A stretch of DNA of 64,000 nt from JACDBE01 sp963714055 (GTDB lineage Bacteria; Actinomycetota; Acidimicrobiia; Spongiisociales; UBA5794), in NCBI GenBank assembly GCA_963714055.1, contig OY970227.1, forward strand, positions 2,790,001 to 2,854,000, read 5' to 3'. Below are positions 41,939-52,233 of the stretch, piece by piece. Every line of letters starts with the position of its first letter. Position 1 is the first letter of the stretch. A program made the position numbers and the translations under genes. The notes under the pieces were generated by a model. It was not told the origin of the DNA. It saw only the letters and a list, made by a program, of their open reading frames with translations, and did no database searches.

Positions 41939-43368
41939 GGTACGACCCGGTAGTAGTCGTCGATGATGGCGCGCCGCTCCGCCCGGTATCGCTCCGACGA
42001 ACCCGGCAGGAGGTGCTCGACCACCGGGCCGGAGGCGATGTCCTCGGCTGGGATGGTCTCGGACAGCACGAGCCGGCGCACCCCCGCCGCCGGCGGGGTC
42101 GCCGCCTCCTCATCGGTGATGGTCACCGGCAGCCGTCTCGCCGGGCCACCGGTCAGGGGACGGCGCAACACCCGGCGTGCCCGTTCGCCGGTTCGGTGGC
42201 CGATGATGCGTTTGGCCCGGTCCCGGGCCAGCGTGGCGAGGAGCTGGGATCTTCCCGCCAGGGTGGATGGGTGACGACCGTCCTCGACCGATCGGACCAC
42301 CAGCTCGGCGGCGGCGACGGCGCCGCCACCGAGCGCCGACCGGGGGAGCGCGGCAATGGCGGCGGCGAGATCGGCGCGAACCGGACCGGCGGTGAGCCTC
42401 CGGACAGCCGATGCCACGTCCTCGGCGTCGTCGGGCCGAGCCGTGAGCGCCAGGCCGGCGCCGGCGAGCCATGCCGCCCTGGCCACCTGATCGTCGGTCC
42501 TCGTGTCCGGGTTGGGCAGCAGCAGCGTCGGCAGTCCTGCCGGGATCAGCTCGTGGACCGAGTTGTACCCGGCGGCGCTCACCGCCACGTCGAAGGCGGC
42601 CAGGTAGCGGGCGAGCGGGTACACCCCGACCAGCCGGATTACCCGGCTGTCCGGCATCGGCCCGTCGGTGGCCGTACCGGGACGGGTGACGCAGACCTGC
42701 CAGCTCGGGTCGTCGAGCAGGGTGCCAACCGCGCTCGCCCCGGGGGTGACGGCGTCGCCGAGAGCCCCGATCCCGAGAGCCACCAACGCCGCCGGTCGGT
42801 CGGGGTCGATCCCGAGCTCGGCGGCGGCGGTCGCCCGGTCGACCCGGTCGACGACGTCGATGAGGGACACCGGCGGCACCCTGACGGCATCGGTCCGTTG
42901 CGCCGTCGCGCCCCGATCGCCCTCGGCGGCGAGCTCGCCGGGCTCGATGACGAGGTCGAACTGGCCCGATCGGGCCAGCGAGAGGTCGGCCCCGCCTGGC
43001 CGCCACATGCCACGCCGGACCCACACCGCCGGCAGGTCGCCCAGGTCGGCGAGGGCGGCCACCAGGCCCGGGTATGGGACGATCCCATCGAAGGCGAAAA
43101 CCTCGGCGTCGACCTCCCGCGCCAGGGCGACCAGCCGCCGGCGAAGGTACCCCTGCCACAGGTGGCGCGGCATGAAGTGGCGCTCCGGGCTGGGGCAGTA
43201 CTCGCCGGTCAGGCCGTGACGGGACACGACGGGGAAGGCGACCGACAGCGACAGCATCGTGGCATCGAGGGTGTCACCGGCAGCCAGGGCGATCGAGAGC
43301 ATCCGGCTCAGGTGGCCCATGCCGGTGCCGTTGCTGGTCATGAGGAGCGCTCGCACCGGCCTGGCCAT
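41932..43368 (-). CDS. MurG/UGT-like GT-B glycosyltransferase
   Basis: A 478-residue protein with a GT-B fold of the GT28/GT1 type. The N-terminal glycine motif is TSNGTGMGHLSRML (compare the GGTGGH of MurG). The C-terminal half has VSAAGYNSVHELIPAGLPTLLLPNPDTRTDDQVARAAWL, matching the nucleotide-sugar binding region of such enzymes. A C-terminal extension of about 110 residues (from about 365) has no recognised domain. Donor and acceptor are unknown. It faces the rml genes convergently and belongs to the same polysaccharide region. Confidence 0.82.
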   Translation of the reverse strand: MARPVRALLMTSNGTGMGHLSRMLSIALAAGDTLDATMLSLSVAFPVVSRHGLTGEYCPSPERHFMPRHLWQGYLRRRLVALAREVDAEVFAFDGIVPYPGLVAALADLGDLPAVWVRRGMWRPGGADLSLARSGQFDLVIEPGELAAEGDRGATAQRTDAVRVPPVSLIDVVDRVDRATAAAELGIDPDRPAALVALGIGALGDAVTPGASAVGTLLDDPSWQVCVTRPGTATDGPMPDSRVIRLVGVYPLARYLAAFDVAVSAAGYNSVHELIPAGLPTLLLPNPDTRTDDQVARAAWLAGAGLALTARPDDAEDVASAVRRLTAGPVRADLAAAIAALPRSALGGGAVAAAELVVRSVEDGRHPSTLAGRSQLLATLARDRAKRIIGHRTGERARRVLRRPLTGGPARRLPVTITDEEAATPPAAGVRRLVLSETIPAEDIASGPVVEHLLPGSSERYRAERRAIIDDYYRVVPG

Positions 43369-43428
43369 CGCCGCATGCTATTGAGCGCTTCGTCCGGTCC
43401 GGCCGGGATCGAGCCGAACGCCCCGGGC

Positions 43429-43610
43429 TAGGGTGTCCGTTCCGGTGCGTAAGGCCCGGAGCAGTCAACGGCCGGGGTGGGGTGGGGCCTACGGACGGGC
43501 GGAGGCCCGAGGCGCGCCGGTTCGCCGGCGGCGGGACGGGACGACAGGACAAACCACTCAAGCGAGCCCGGTGACGGGTCGATGACACCTTCCATGAGGA
43601 CCACTCGGGC
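43429..43610 (+). promoter_or_regulatory. Long GC-rich 5' leader before the SpoIID-domain gene
   Basis: In the 242 bp gap before the SpoIID gene, a TAGGGT element (43430-43435) suggests transcription from about 43442, leaving a leader of about 170 nt. It contains a possible enclosing helix (GTCCGT near 43436 with ACGGAC near 43492). Inside are smaller hairpins such as TCCGG...CCGGA, and GCCGG...CCGGC further down. It could be a structured regulatory leader, but I could not match it to a known riboswitch class. No gene is seen here. Confidence 0.35.
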
Positions 43611-45159
43611 ATGAGAACCACACGAGCCTCCGTAGGCCGGCTGCGGCCCGTAGTCGTGACCGCGATGATCGCCGCCCTGGGCGCCATCGGCACGGGAGCG
43701 GCCCCGGCTGCGGCCGGTGCAGCTCCGGGTGACACGACTGTGCCGGGTGACACGACCGCTCCGGGTGACACGACCGCTCCGGGTGACACCACGCCGCCGG
43801 GTGATACGACTCCGCCGGGTGATACGACTCCGCCCAGTGACACCACTCCGCCGGGTGACACGACTCCGCCGGGTGACACCCCCGCACCCCCGGAGGGCGG
43901 CCGGCCGGAGAGGGACGGCTCCGGCGAGCTCGCCGCCGCCGACGACATCGTGATCGACGGCTCCGGCTGGGGGCATGGCGTGGGCCTGAGCCAGTACGGC
44001 GCATACGGCATGTCCAAAGACGGGCACACGCACGGCGAGATCCTCAAGAACTACTACAACGGGGTGAAGATCACCAAGCTCGGCACCGGAGGCACGACGG
44101 GGTCGCCGCCGATCTGGGTCAACCTCGAGATGGACTTCACCGAGCTCACCCTGCGGGTCGACGCCATCTCCGGCAGCGGGCACCGGGTCCGGGTGACCCG
44201 GGGCCAGAAGGAGTGGTTCGTTCCCGTGGGCGGGCACCATCAAGGTGAAGGGTCCCGGTCCCACCAACTGCTGGCTGGTGATCAACCCGCCCGGTGCGGA
44301 CAACACCTATTCGACCGCGAAGGGCAGCTGCGCCTTCAACTTCCGCTGGTACGCCTGGAAGACCACTGCGCAGCCCAAGACGGCGCTCGCCATCGTCGGG
44401 TGCACGCTCGCCGACTGGCAGGTCTCGCCGACCGTGTACCGGGAGTGCCGGTACGCCAGAGGCATGCTGGTGGTGCGATCAGGCGACGGCGGCCTCGACC
44501 TCTCCGCCAAGCTGCGGTTGAACAACTACATCCTCGGCATCTCCGAGATGCCGTACGCCTGGGGCAACAGCGGCGGCATGGCGGCGTTGCGGGCGCAGGC
44601 GATCGCCGCCCGCTCATACGCCAGGGAGCTGATGATCCACCGCGGCAACCCGGCCAACAACCTGTGTGCGGCCTGGTGCCACGTGAGGGACACCACCTGG
44701 GACCAGCGATACGTCGGCACCGGCCACGGCCAATCCAACTGGGTGAACGCCGTCCGCCAGACCGCCGGCAAGGTGATGACGCACTCGGCCGCTCCCAACC
44801 AGGACATCGTGCGCGGTTACTACTCCTCGTCGAGCGGTGGCGCCACCGAGGACATCGAGGATGTGTGGCCGTGGTGGGACCCGGTGCCCTACTACGAGAG
44901 CGCCGATGACCACTGGGCGGTCGACGGCACCGTGAGTAACCCGAACGCCAGCTGGACGGTCACGCTCAGCAACGAAGAGGTGGCTGATGCGGTCGGCCTG
45001 TCCGAGATCACCGACATCTGGGTGAGCAAGCGCAACACGTCGGGCAGCGCCAACACGATCAGCTTCACCGACGGCGACACGACGGTGACCGAGACCTCGG
45101 CGTGGATGCGCTCCACCTTCCTGCTCAAGTCGATCACGTTCAGCCTCAGCATGAGCTGA
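43611..45159 (+). CDS. Secreted SpoIID/LytB-domain protein with Pro-Gly-Asp-Thr repeats (one frameshift)
   Basis: A secreted protein of about 515 residues when repaired. It has a signal peptide (residues 1-36), nine hexapeptide repeats of PGDTTx (about 39-92), then GSGWGHGVGLSQYGAYGMSKDGHTHGEIL (about 121-150), a SpoIID-type signature. The frame breaks near 44232, where one extra G in GGCGGGCACC displaces the sequence. The rest (LRLNNYILGISEMPYAWG, AALRAQAIAARSYA) continues to 45159 and matches the SpoIID core, an amidase-enhancer/lytic transglycosylase-like domain acting on peptidoglycan. The precise activity is unknown. It lies among polysaccharide genes. Confidence 0.85.
43725..43886 (+). 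repeat. Nine tandem 18 bp coding repeats (PGDTTx)
   Basis: Nine imperfect copies of CCGGGTGACACGACYSYG encode the hexapeptide PGDTTV/A/P, with one copy reading PSDTTP and the last PGDTPA. They form an extended linker after the signal peptide of the SpoIID-domain protein. Copy-to-copy changes are mostly at third positions, which argues for selection on the peptide. Confidence 0.9.
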
Positions 45160-45222
45160 GGCGGCGGGAGAGCCGGCCAGAGAACCACCGGCCGCCCTAT
45201 GGCCCACTGCCGGGTCGATCCC

Positions 45223-45228
45223 TACACT
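45223..45228 (+). promoter_or_regulatory. TACACT -10 element before the UDP-sugar dehydrogenase
   Basis: TACACT lies 40 bases before ATG 45269, giving a leader of about 34 nt that includes TTGGAG as ribosome site. No convincing -35 element is seen. Confidence 0.45.
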
Positions 45229-45268
45229 CTCGGTGATTCCGGCAGTCCCCTCCAGATCTTGGAGCTCA

Positions 45269-46564
45269 ATGCACGAGCGCGCCCGCTATTTCGCAACCGA
45301 GACCTGGACCGGTGGGGTCATCGGCCTGGGGTACGTCGGCCTGCCGTTGGCGGTGACCATGGTGCGCCGCGGGCTTCCCGTGGTCGGGTTCGACGTCTCC
45401 GCCGAGCGCATCGAACGGCTGGAGCGGGGGATCTCACCCATCGAGGACGTCACCGACGACGAGCTGGCCGAGGCGCTCGCCTCCGGGCTCACCCTCACCG
45501 CCGACCCTGGACGCCTCACAGGAGCCGACGCCCTCTTCCTGTGCGTGCCGAGCCCGCTGGGGCGGCACCGCGAGCCGGACATGTCGTTCATCGAGGCAGC
45601 CGCCGCCACCGTCGCCGCCGTTGTCCAGCCCGGGATGCTGATCGCCCTCGAGTCGACGACCTACCCGGGCACCACGCGCGACCTGCTGGTCCCGGCGGCG
45701 ACCTCGGGGGGCTTGGAGCTCGACGAGGACGTCTTCGTGGCGTTCTCACCGGAGCGGGTCAACCCCGGTGCCGAAGTGAAGACCGGACAGATCCCGAAGG
45801 TCGTTGGCGGGGTGACCGCGGTCTCCACCGAGGTGGCGGCCGCCGCCTACGCCCGGATCGTCGATTCGGTGTTCCCGGTGTCGTCGGCGCGGGTGGCGGA
45901 GATGGCCAAGCTGCTCGAGAACACATACCGGGCGGTCAACATCGCTCTGGTAAACGAGATGGCCCAGCTCGCCCACCACCTGGACATCGACATCTGGGAG
46001 GTGGTCGACGCCGCCGCCTCGAAGCCGTTCGGCTTCCAGCCGTTCTACCCGGGACCGGGGGTCGGTGGGCACTGCATTCCGCTCGATCCCCAGTTCCTCG
46101 CCTGGCGGGCCCGCGAGGCCAACATCGCCACCCGGTTCATCGACCTCGCCGAGCAGGTGAACAAGGGCATGCCCAGCTATACGGTCGGCCGGGTCGCCGA
46201 CCTGCTCAACGAGCGCCGGCTGCCGGTGGCCGGGAGCCGGATCCTCGGGGTGGGCATCGCCTACAAGCCGAACATCGCCGACGACCGTGAGTCGGCCTCG
46301 CTCGACGTGCTCCACCTGCTCCAGGAGCGTGGTGCGGAGGTCTCCGTGCTCGACCCGGTGGTCGGCCGGGAGCGCATCGCCGCCCACGGCTTCGAGGCGG
46401 TGGACGATGCCGACGACCTCTCCCGGTTCGACCTGGCGATCCTGCTCACCGACCACGACGTGCTCGACCTGGAAGCGCTGGCGAAGTCGGTGCCGGTGAT
46501 CCTCGACACGCGCGGCGCCTACCGTCGCCAGGGGACCGTCGCCGACGGCGTCGTCGCCCTGTGA
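45269..46564 (+). CDS. UDP-sugar 6-dehydrogenase (UDP-N-acetylglucosamine/mannosamine dehydrogenase type)
   Basis: A 431-residue NAD-dependent dehydrogenase of the UDP-glucose/GDP-mannose dehydrogenase family. The NAD motif is GVIGLGYVGLPLAV, then ESTTYPGTTRD and FSPERVNPGAE. LLENTYRAVNIALVNEMA is typical of the WbpA/WecC branch, and the catalytic cysteine is in PGPGVGGHCIPLDP. The pattern fits UDP-HexNAc dehydrogenases better than UDP-glucose dehydrogenase, but substrate is not certain. ATG 45269 is preferred over GTG 45233, which sits only 4 nt after TACACT. It overlaps the next gene by 4 bp. Confidence 0.88.
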   Translation: MHERARYFATETWTGGVIGLGYVGLPLAVTMVRRGLPVVGFDVSAERIERLERGISPIEDVTDDELAEALASGLTLTADPGRLTGADALFLCVPSPLGRHREPDMSFIEAAAATVAAVVQPGMLIALESTTYPGTTRDLLVPAATSGGLELDEDVFVAFSPERVNPGAEVKTGQIPKVVGGVTAVSTEVAAAAYARIVDSVFPVSSARVAEMAKLLENTYRAVNIALVNEMAQLAHHLDIDIWEVVDAAASKPFGFQPFYPGPGVGGHCIPLDPQFLAWRAREANIATRFIDLAEQVNKGMPSYTVGRVADLLNERRLPVAGSRILGVGIAYKPNIADDRESASLDVLHLLQERGAEVSVLDPVVGRERIAAHGFEAVDDADDLSRFDLAILLTDHDVLDLEALAKSVPVILDTRGAYRRQGTVADGVVAL

Positions 46565-47646
46565 CCCCCGGCCCACCGGGCGATTCCGCCGGCGCCGCCC
46601 GCCGGGTGTTGGTGGTCTCGTCGGTCCACCCGCCCGACGACCCCCGGATCCGGGCCAAGCTGGTGGAGACGCTGGCCCCCGTCGCCGCGGTCCGCTACGC
46701 CACCACCGCCCCGGGACCGGTGGCTGCCGACGGGATCGAGATCGTCGCCCTCGAGGGCAGGCGGCTGCGCCGTTCGGTGACCGCCTCCTGGCTGATCCTC
46801 CGTGGTGACTACGACGTCGCCTCGGTGCACGACCCCGAGCTGCTCCCTGCCGCCGTCCTCGCCGGGCTGCTCCGGCGCCGGGTGGTCTTCGACCTGCACG
46901 AGAACCTCCCCGCCACCATGGGGCAGAAACGGCGGATCCCGCGGCCGCTCCGCGGCTTGGCGACCTGGGTGGTGACCGGCCTGCTCCGCCTCGCCGACCG
47001 GCTGCTCCCGATCACCCTGGCGGAGGAGAGCTACCGCTCCCTCTTCGCCAGGGAGCACCCGGTGTTCCCCAACTTCCTCGCCATCGGCGATGTGCCGATC
47101 ACCGACCCGGCAGAGCGGTCCGGCGTCGTGTACCTGGGAGATGTCACCGAGGAGCGCGGGTTGCTCGACGCCGTCGCCGCCGTCGGCCGGAGCCAGGCTC
47201 GTCAGCTCACTCTGATCGGCCGGGCCGGCGCCCCGGTGCGGGACTGGATCTCGGCGATGGCGTGGCAGCACGGTGTCGAGGTCACCTTCACCGGGTTCCT
47301 CCCGCCCGCCGAGGCCTTGCCGCTGATGGGCCGGCACGCCGTCGCCCTGTCCCTACTCCACGACCTCCCCAACTACCGCGAGTCGTTGCCCACCAAGCTG
47401 CTCGAGTACCTGGCGATGGGGGTGCCGGTGGTGGCCAGCGACCTGCCCGCCAGCCGGCGGGTGCTCGGCGAAGTCGCCGGGGTGGTGTGGGTGCCCCCGG
47501 GCGACCGCCAGGCCGTCGCCGCCGCCGTCGACCGGGTCATCACCGACCCGGACATCGCCGCCGCCGCGGTGAGCCAGGCGCCACGCATCCGGGACCGCTA
47601 CCGGTGGCCGGCCGAGCAGGTGCGCCGCTTCTACGCCGAGATCTGA
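46561..47646 (+). CDS. Family 4 glycosyltransferase
   Basis: A 361-residue GT-B enzyme. The N-terminal domain has VLVVSSVHPPDDPRIRAKLV and VVFDLHENLPATMG. The C-terminal donor-binding domain has GVVYLGDVTEERGLLDAVAAVG and the ESLPTKLLEYLAMGVPVVASDLPASRRV motif with its conserved Glu pair. It overlaps the dehydrogenase gene (GTGA) and is thus translationally coupled; it may use the uronic acid donor made by that enzyme. It is convergent with the next GT2 gene. Confidence 0.88.
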   Translation: MTPGPPGDSAGAARRVLVVSSVHPPDDPRIRAKLVETLAPVAAVRYATTAPGPVAADGIEIVALEGRRLRRSVTASWLILRGDYDVASVHDPELLPAAVLAGLLRRRVVFDLHENLPATMGQKRRIPRPLRGLATWVVTGLLRLADRLLPITLAEESYRSLFAREHPVFPNFLAIGDVPITDPAERSGVVYLGDVTEERGLLDAVAAVGRSQARQLTLIGRAGAPVRDWISAMAWQHGVEVTFTGFLPPAEALPLMGRHAVALSLLHDLPNYRESLPTKLLEYLAMGVPVVASDLPASRRVLGEVAGVVWVPPGDRQAVAAAVDRVITDPDIAAAAVSQAPRIRDRYRWPAEQVRRFYAEI

Positions 47647-47651
47647 AGGGG

Positions 47652-48638
47652 CTACCCGCCGGCACGCTCTCGGCCGGGACCTCGGGCGGTCTCCACCAGG
47701 AACCCACCGCCCCAGGCGACGTGCATGGTCGCCACCGCCGCCGGCATCAGCAACGCCGCTGCGCCGCCGCCGCGGGCCAGTTCCACCGCCGCCCCTCCGG
47801 CGAGGGCGAGCCCGTAGGCGACCGGCACCACGGCGGCGACCCACCCGGCTCCGGCGGCGGCCGCCACCACGGACCCTCCCAGGGCCACCACCAGCAGCGG
47901 CGGGGCGAGTTGCCGCCACCGCAGCGACCGGGGGTGGAGCCGGAGCATCGCCCGCTTGCCCTTCCCGTACTCGAAGTACTGCCTCCACAGCGATCCCAGC
48001 GAGGCACGGGGCCGGTAGTCGACCACCAGGTCGGGGTCGAACCACACGATGCCCCCCGACTTGCGTAGCCGGTAGTTGAGCTCGTAGTCCTGGTTGCGCA
48101 CCAGGGTCTCGTCGAACCCGCCCACCCCGTCGATGGCGTCGCGCCGGAAGACGCCGAGGTACACGGTGTCGACCGGCCCGGCGTCGCCGCCGTAGCGGAA
48201 GCGGGCGTCACCGACCCCGACCGGCGAGGTCATCGCCATGGCGATCGCCCGGCTGGTCACGTCGTCGCCGACGGCATGCTGGATGCCCCCGACGTTCACC
48301 GCCCCGGTCCGCTCCAGGGTGGCCACCGCCGTCGCCACGTACCCGGGGGGCAATACAGCGTGGGCGTCGCACCGCACCACCACCTCGCCCGACGAGGCCG
48401 AGATGGCGGCATTGAGGGCGGCCGGGGTCACCCTGGCAGGGTTGTCGACCATGCGCACCCTCGGGTCGGCAGCGGCCAGCTCCTCGATCACCGCCCTGGT
48501 TCCGTCTCCGCTCATGCCATCGGCGACGACCACCTCGATGGCGCCGTCAAACCGCTGCTCGAGACAGCTGCGCACCGCGGCGGCGATGGCTTGCCGCTCG
48601 TTGCGCACCGGGATGACGCACGAGACCGCCGGGGTCAC
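47652..48638 (-). CDS. Family 2 glycosyltransferase with C-terminal membrane helices
   Basis: A 328-residue membrane-associated GT-A enzyme. Signatures are AVSCVIPVRNERQAIAAAVRS, VVVADGMSGDGTRAVIEEL, VVVRCDAHAVLP (DxD-type) and FDETLVRNQDYELNYRLRKSGG, which is the QDxxLxxR region. Two to three hydrophobic helices at the C-terminus (about residues 245-325) anchor it. It resembles ExoA-type transferases. GTG 48638 overlaps the stop of the DUF402 gene in a GTGA arrangement; ATG 48659 is an alternative start. Confidence 0.87.
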   Translation of the reverse strand: MTPAVSCVIPVRNERQAIAAAVRSCLEQRFDGAIEVVVADGMSGDGTRAVIEELAAADPRVRMVDNPARVTPAALNAAISASSGEVVVRCDAHAVLPPGYVATAVATLERTGAVNVGGIQHAVGDDVTSRAIAMAMTSPVGVGDARFRYGGDAGPVDTVYLGVFRRDAIDGVGGFDETLVRNQDYELNYRLRKSGGIVWFDPDLVVDYRPRASLGSLWRQYFEYGKGKRAMLRLHPRSLRWRQLAPPLLVVALGGSVVAAAAGAGWVAAVVPVAYGLALAGGAAVELARGGGAAALLMPAAVATMHVAWGGGFLVETARGPGRERAGG

Positions 48639-49159
48639 GGGGTGCCTGCCCGGTGGCATGCCCGCTCCAACCAGCCGAGGCCGACCGACCCGAAAGGCTC
48701 GCCGCGATCGGCTACCCGGCCGACGAGCTGTGCCGCCGTGGTCCGGGCGGCGGCGACGACGTGATCCGGGTAGGCCCACTCGATGCGGTGCTGCTCGAAC
48801 TCGTCCTCGTCGAGCAGCTCCACGGTTCCGTCCGAATCTCGTACCACGTCGAGGTCCAGGTCGATCATGGTCACCCGGCTCCGATCACCCACCCAGGTCG
48901 CCGGCGTGGCGACATCGACGTACAGCTCGCGCCCGTCCTGGTCGTCGTACCAGAGACCGGACCACCACCGGTCGGGTGTCACCAACACCACCCATACGGT
49001 GTGAGAGACCTGTTCCGGTCCCTCCGGGCGGGCGTAGACCGTGCCGGCAGGGGCCCACAGCCAAGTGCCGTGGTCGTCCGCACCGAGCGGGTGCATGGTG
49101 AACTGCCAGCTGCGCGTGTTCAGCCACTTGCGGATGTCCACGTGGACATCCGCCGGCAC
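48635..49159 (-). CDS. DUF402 family protein (Ntdp/YgaC-like)
   Basis: A 174-residue protein matching DUF402. The pattern is WLWAPAGTVYARPEG, WVVLVTPDRWWSGLWYDD, ELYVDVATPATWVGD, then IDLDLDVVRDSDGTVELLDEDEFEQHRIEWAYPD. Characterised relatives are nucleoside di- and triphosphate phosphatases, so a phosphatase role is possible. GTG 49159 follows CAGGGATGCGAC on the minus strand. Codons 3-10 form the 24 bp palindrome described separately. It is 17 bp downstream of korB. Confidence 0.85.
   Translation of the reverse strand: MPADVHVDIRKWLNTRSWQFTMHPLGADDHGTWLWAPAGTVYARPEGPEQVSHTVWVVLVTPDRWWSGLWYDDQDGRELYVDVATPATWVGDRSRVTMIDLDLDVVRDSDGTVELLDEDEFEQHRIEWAYPDHVVAAARTTAAQLVGRVADRGEPFGSVGLGWLERACHRAGTP
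49130..49153. repeat. Perfect 24 bp palindrome at the start of the DUF402 gene
   Basis: GCGGATGTCCAC-GTGGACATCCGC is perfectly self-complementary over 24 bp. It lies 24-47 bp downstream of the korB stop and encodes A-D-V-H-V-D-I-R near the DUF402 N-terminus. Such length is unlikely by chance in 64 kb. It could be an operator or an mRNA hairpin limiting DUF402 translation. Confidence 0.7.
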
Positions 49160-49176
49160 GTCGCATCCCTGCGGGT

Positions 49177-50186
<1,010 letters not shown>

Positions 50187-50190
<4 letters not shown>

Positions 50191-52076
50191 ACCCGCTCCT
50201 TGGCGTCGGTGAGCTCGTGGATCTTGGCGGCGATCTCCGCCGCCTTGAACGGCAGTCCCTGCACCTTGTGCAACCCGACGGCCGGGACCAGGTACTCGGC
50301 CCTCACCAGCTTGAGGAGCTGGCCCCGGTTGAGCTCAGGGACGAGCACGGTGTCGAACCCGGCCAGGATCTCACCGAGGTCGGGCGGCAACGGGCTGAGA
50401 TGTCGGATGTGGAGGTGCGCCGCCCGGGTCCCGTCCCGGTTGGCGTTGCGCACCCCGGCCCGGATGGCCCCGTAGGTCGAGCCCCAACCGAGCACCAGGA
50501 TGTCGGCGTCGTCCGGCCCGTACAACGTCGACGGGGGAATCGAGGCCCGAACCCTGGCCAGCTTCTCCTCGCGCAGCTCGGTCATCTCCTCGTGGTTGAG
50601 CGGCTCGTACGAGATGTTGCCGGTGAGGTTCTCGTGCTCCAGGCCGCCGATGCGGTGCTCCAATCCCGGGGTGCCCGGGATGGCCCATGGCCGGGCGAGC
50701 GTGTCCGGGTGGCGCTCGTACGGGAGGAAGGTGCCGTCGGGGTCGGCGGCGGCAAAGCGCACCGACAGGTCGGGCAGCTCACCTACATCGGGGAGCGCCC
50801 ACGGCTCCGAGCTGCTGGCGATGTACCCGTCGGAGAGCAGGATCACAGGGGTCATGTGATGCACGGCGATCCGCGCCGCCTCGATGGCGGTGTCGAAGGC
50901 GTCGCTTGGCGTGGCGGCGGCGATCACCGGGATCGGGGCTTCTCCGTGCCGGCCGTAGAGGGCGGCCATCAGGTCGGCCTGCTCCACCTTGGTCGGCATC
51001 CCCGTCGAGGGCCCGGCCCGCTGCACGTCCACGATCAGCAGGGGCAACTCGACCTGGAAGGCCAGGCTGATGGTCTCGCTCTTCAGGGCGATCCCTGGGC
51101 CGCTGGTGCCGGTGACGCCGAGGTGGCCGGCGAACGAGGCGCCGAGAGCGATGCCGACGGCGGCGATCTCGTCCTCGGCCTGCACGGTGCGCACCCCGAA
51201 GTTCTTGTGCCGGGCGAGCTCCTCGAGGATGCCGGAGGCCGGGGTGATCGGGTACGAGCCGTAGAAGAGCGGCAGCTTCACCGCCTGGGCGGCGGCGATC
51301 AACCCCCATGCCAGCGCCTGGTTGCCGGTGACGTTGGTATAGGTGCCGGCGGGCAGGCGGGCGGGCTGCACCTCGAAGGTGTGGTGGAACTCCTCCGTGG
51401 TGATCCCGAAGTTGTATCCCGCCCGGAAGGCGGCGACGTTGGCGTTGCCCACCGGGTCGTCCTCGCCGTACTTGTCCGTGACCCAGTCGAACACCGGGTC
51501 GAGCGGGCGGTTGAACATCCACGACAGCAAGCCGAGGGCGAAGAAGTTCTTGGAGCGCAGGACGCCACGACCACGCAACCCGGTGGCCTCCACCGCCGTC
51601 TTGGTCAGGTCTTCCATGGGGGCGGTGAGGACGTGGTAGCCCTCGAGCGACCCGTCGGTGAGCGGGTTGGCGGTGTAGCCGGCCTTCTCCAGGTTGCGCT
51701 CGTCGAAGGCGTCTTCGTTGACGAGGAGCAGGCCTCCCCTGATCAGGTCGTCGATGTTCGCCTTCAGGGCGGCCGGGTTCATCGCCACCAGCACGTCCGG
51801 CGAGTCGCCGGGAGTCAGGATGTCCCAATCGGCGATGTGGACCTGGAACGAGGAGACGCCGGGGAGGGTCCCCGCCGGGGCCCGTATCTCCGCGGGGAAG
51901 TTGGGCAGGGTGGCGAGGTCGTTGCCGAACAGAGCCGAGGCATCGGTGAACCGGGTGCCGGCGAGCTGCATCCCGTCGCCCGAGTCACCGGCGAACCGGA
52001 TGACAACCCGATCGAGTTGCTCCACGTCGCTGGACCTGATCAACGTGTCGTCTGACAGGGCATTCCTCCTGCGCAT
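50187..52076 (-). CDS. korA: 2-oxoacid:ferredoxin oxidoreductase, alpha (gamma-alpha fused) subunit
   Basis: A protein of about 629 residues in which the gamma domain (N-terminal, VVIRFAGDSGDGMQLAGTRFTDASALFGNDL) is fused to the alpha domain (YPITPASGILEELARHKNFGV, TGTSGPGIALKSETISLA). This is the KorA layout of Actinobacteria. The start is uncertain. ATG 52076 is given, but a strong AGGAGG sits between it and a CTG codon at 52058, six bases downstream of that motif. CTG initiation would give an N-terminus of usual length. A TAGAAT element (minus strand, 52133-52138) may be its promoter. It is cotranscribed with korB. Confidence 0.93.
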
Positions 52077-52186
52077 TCTCTCGGGGCGGCGCCCCATTCC
52101 CCACCGATGACGTATCGGGGATGACCAGGCTCATTCTATGTCCGCACCGTGATCACCCAGCCGTCATTCCCCCGTCGGCGGCACGC

Positions 52187-52233
52187 AACTTTGAGCGAGT
52201 GACGCCGTGTGGTGTCGTCAGTCGCTCAAAGTT
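52187..52233. repeat. Dispersed 47 bp hairpin element, copy 1
   Basis: AACTTTGAGCGAGTGACG (left arm), CCGTGTGGTGT (loop) and CGTCAGTCGCTCAAAGTT (right arm) form a stem pairing at 17 of 18 positions. The right arm contains the last codons and stop of the amidase gene. A second copy at 56821-56868 has the identical loop, with arms that still pair, and also overlaps a stop codon. Confidence 0.8.

Noticed and set aside
43369..43610. Known riboswitch (c-di-AMP ydaO, cobalamin, SAM)
   Set aside because: I looked for the conserved boxes of these classes and found none. It is kept only as a candidate structured leader.
43725..43886. Non-coding minisatellite
   Set aside because: The 18 bp period keeps frame and encodes a consistent PGDTTx linker in a secreted protein, so it is a coding repeat.
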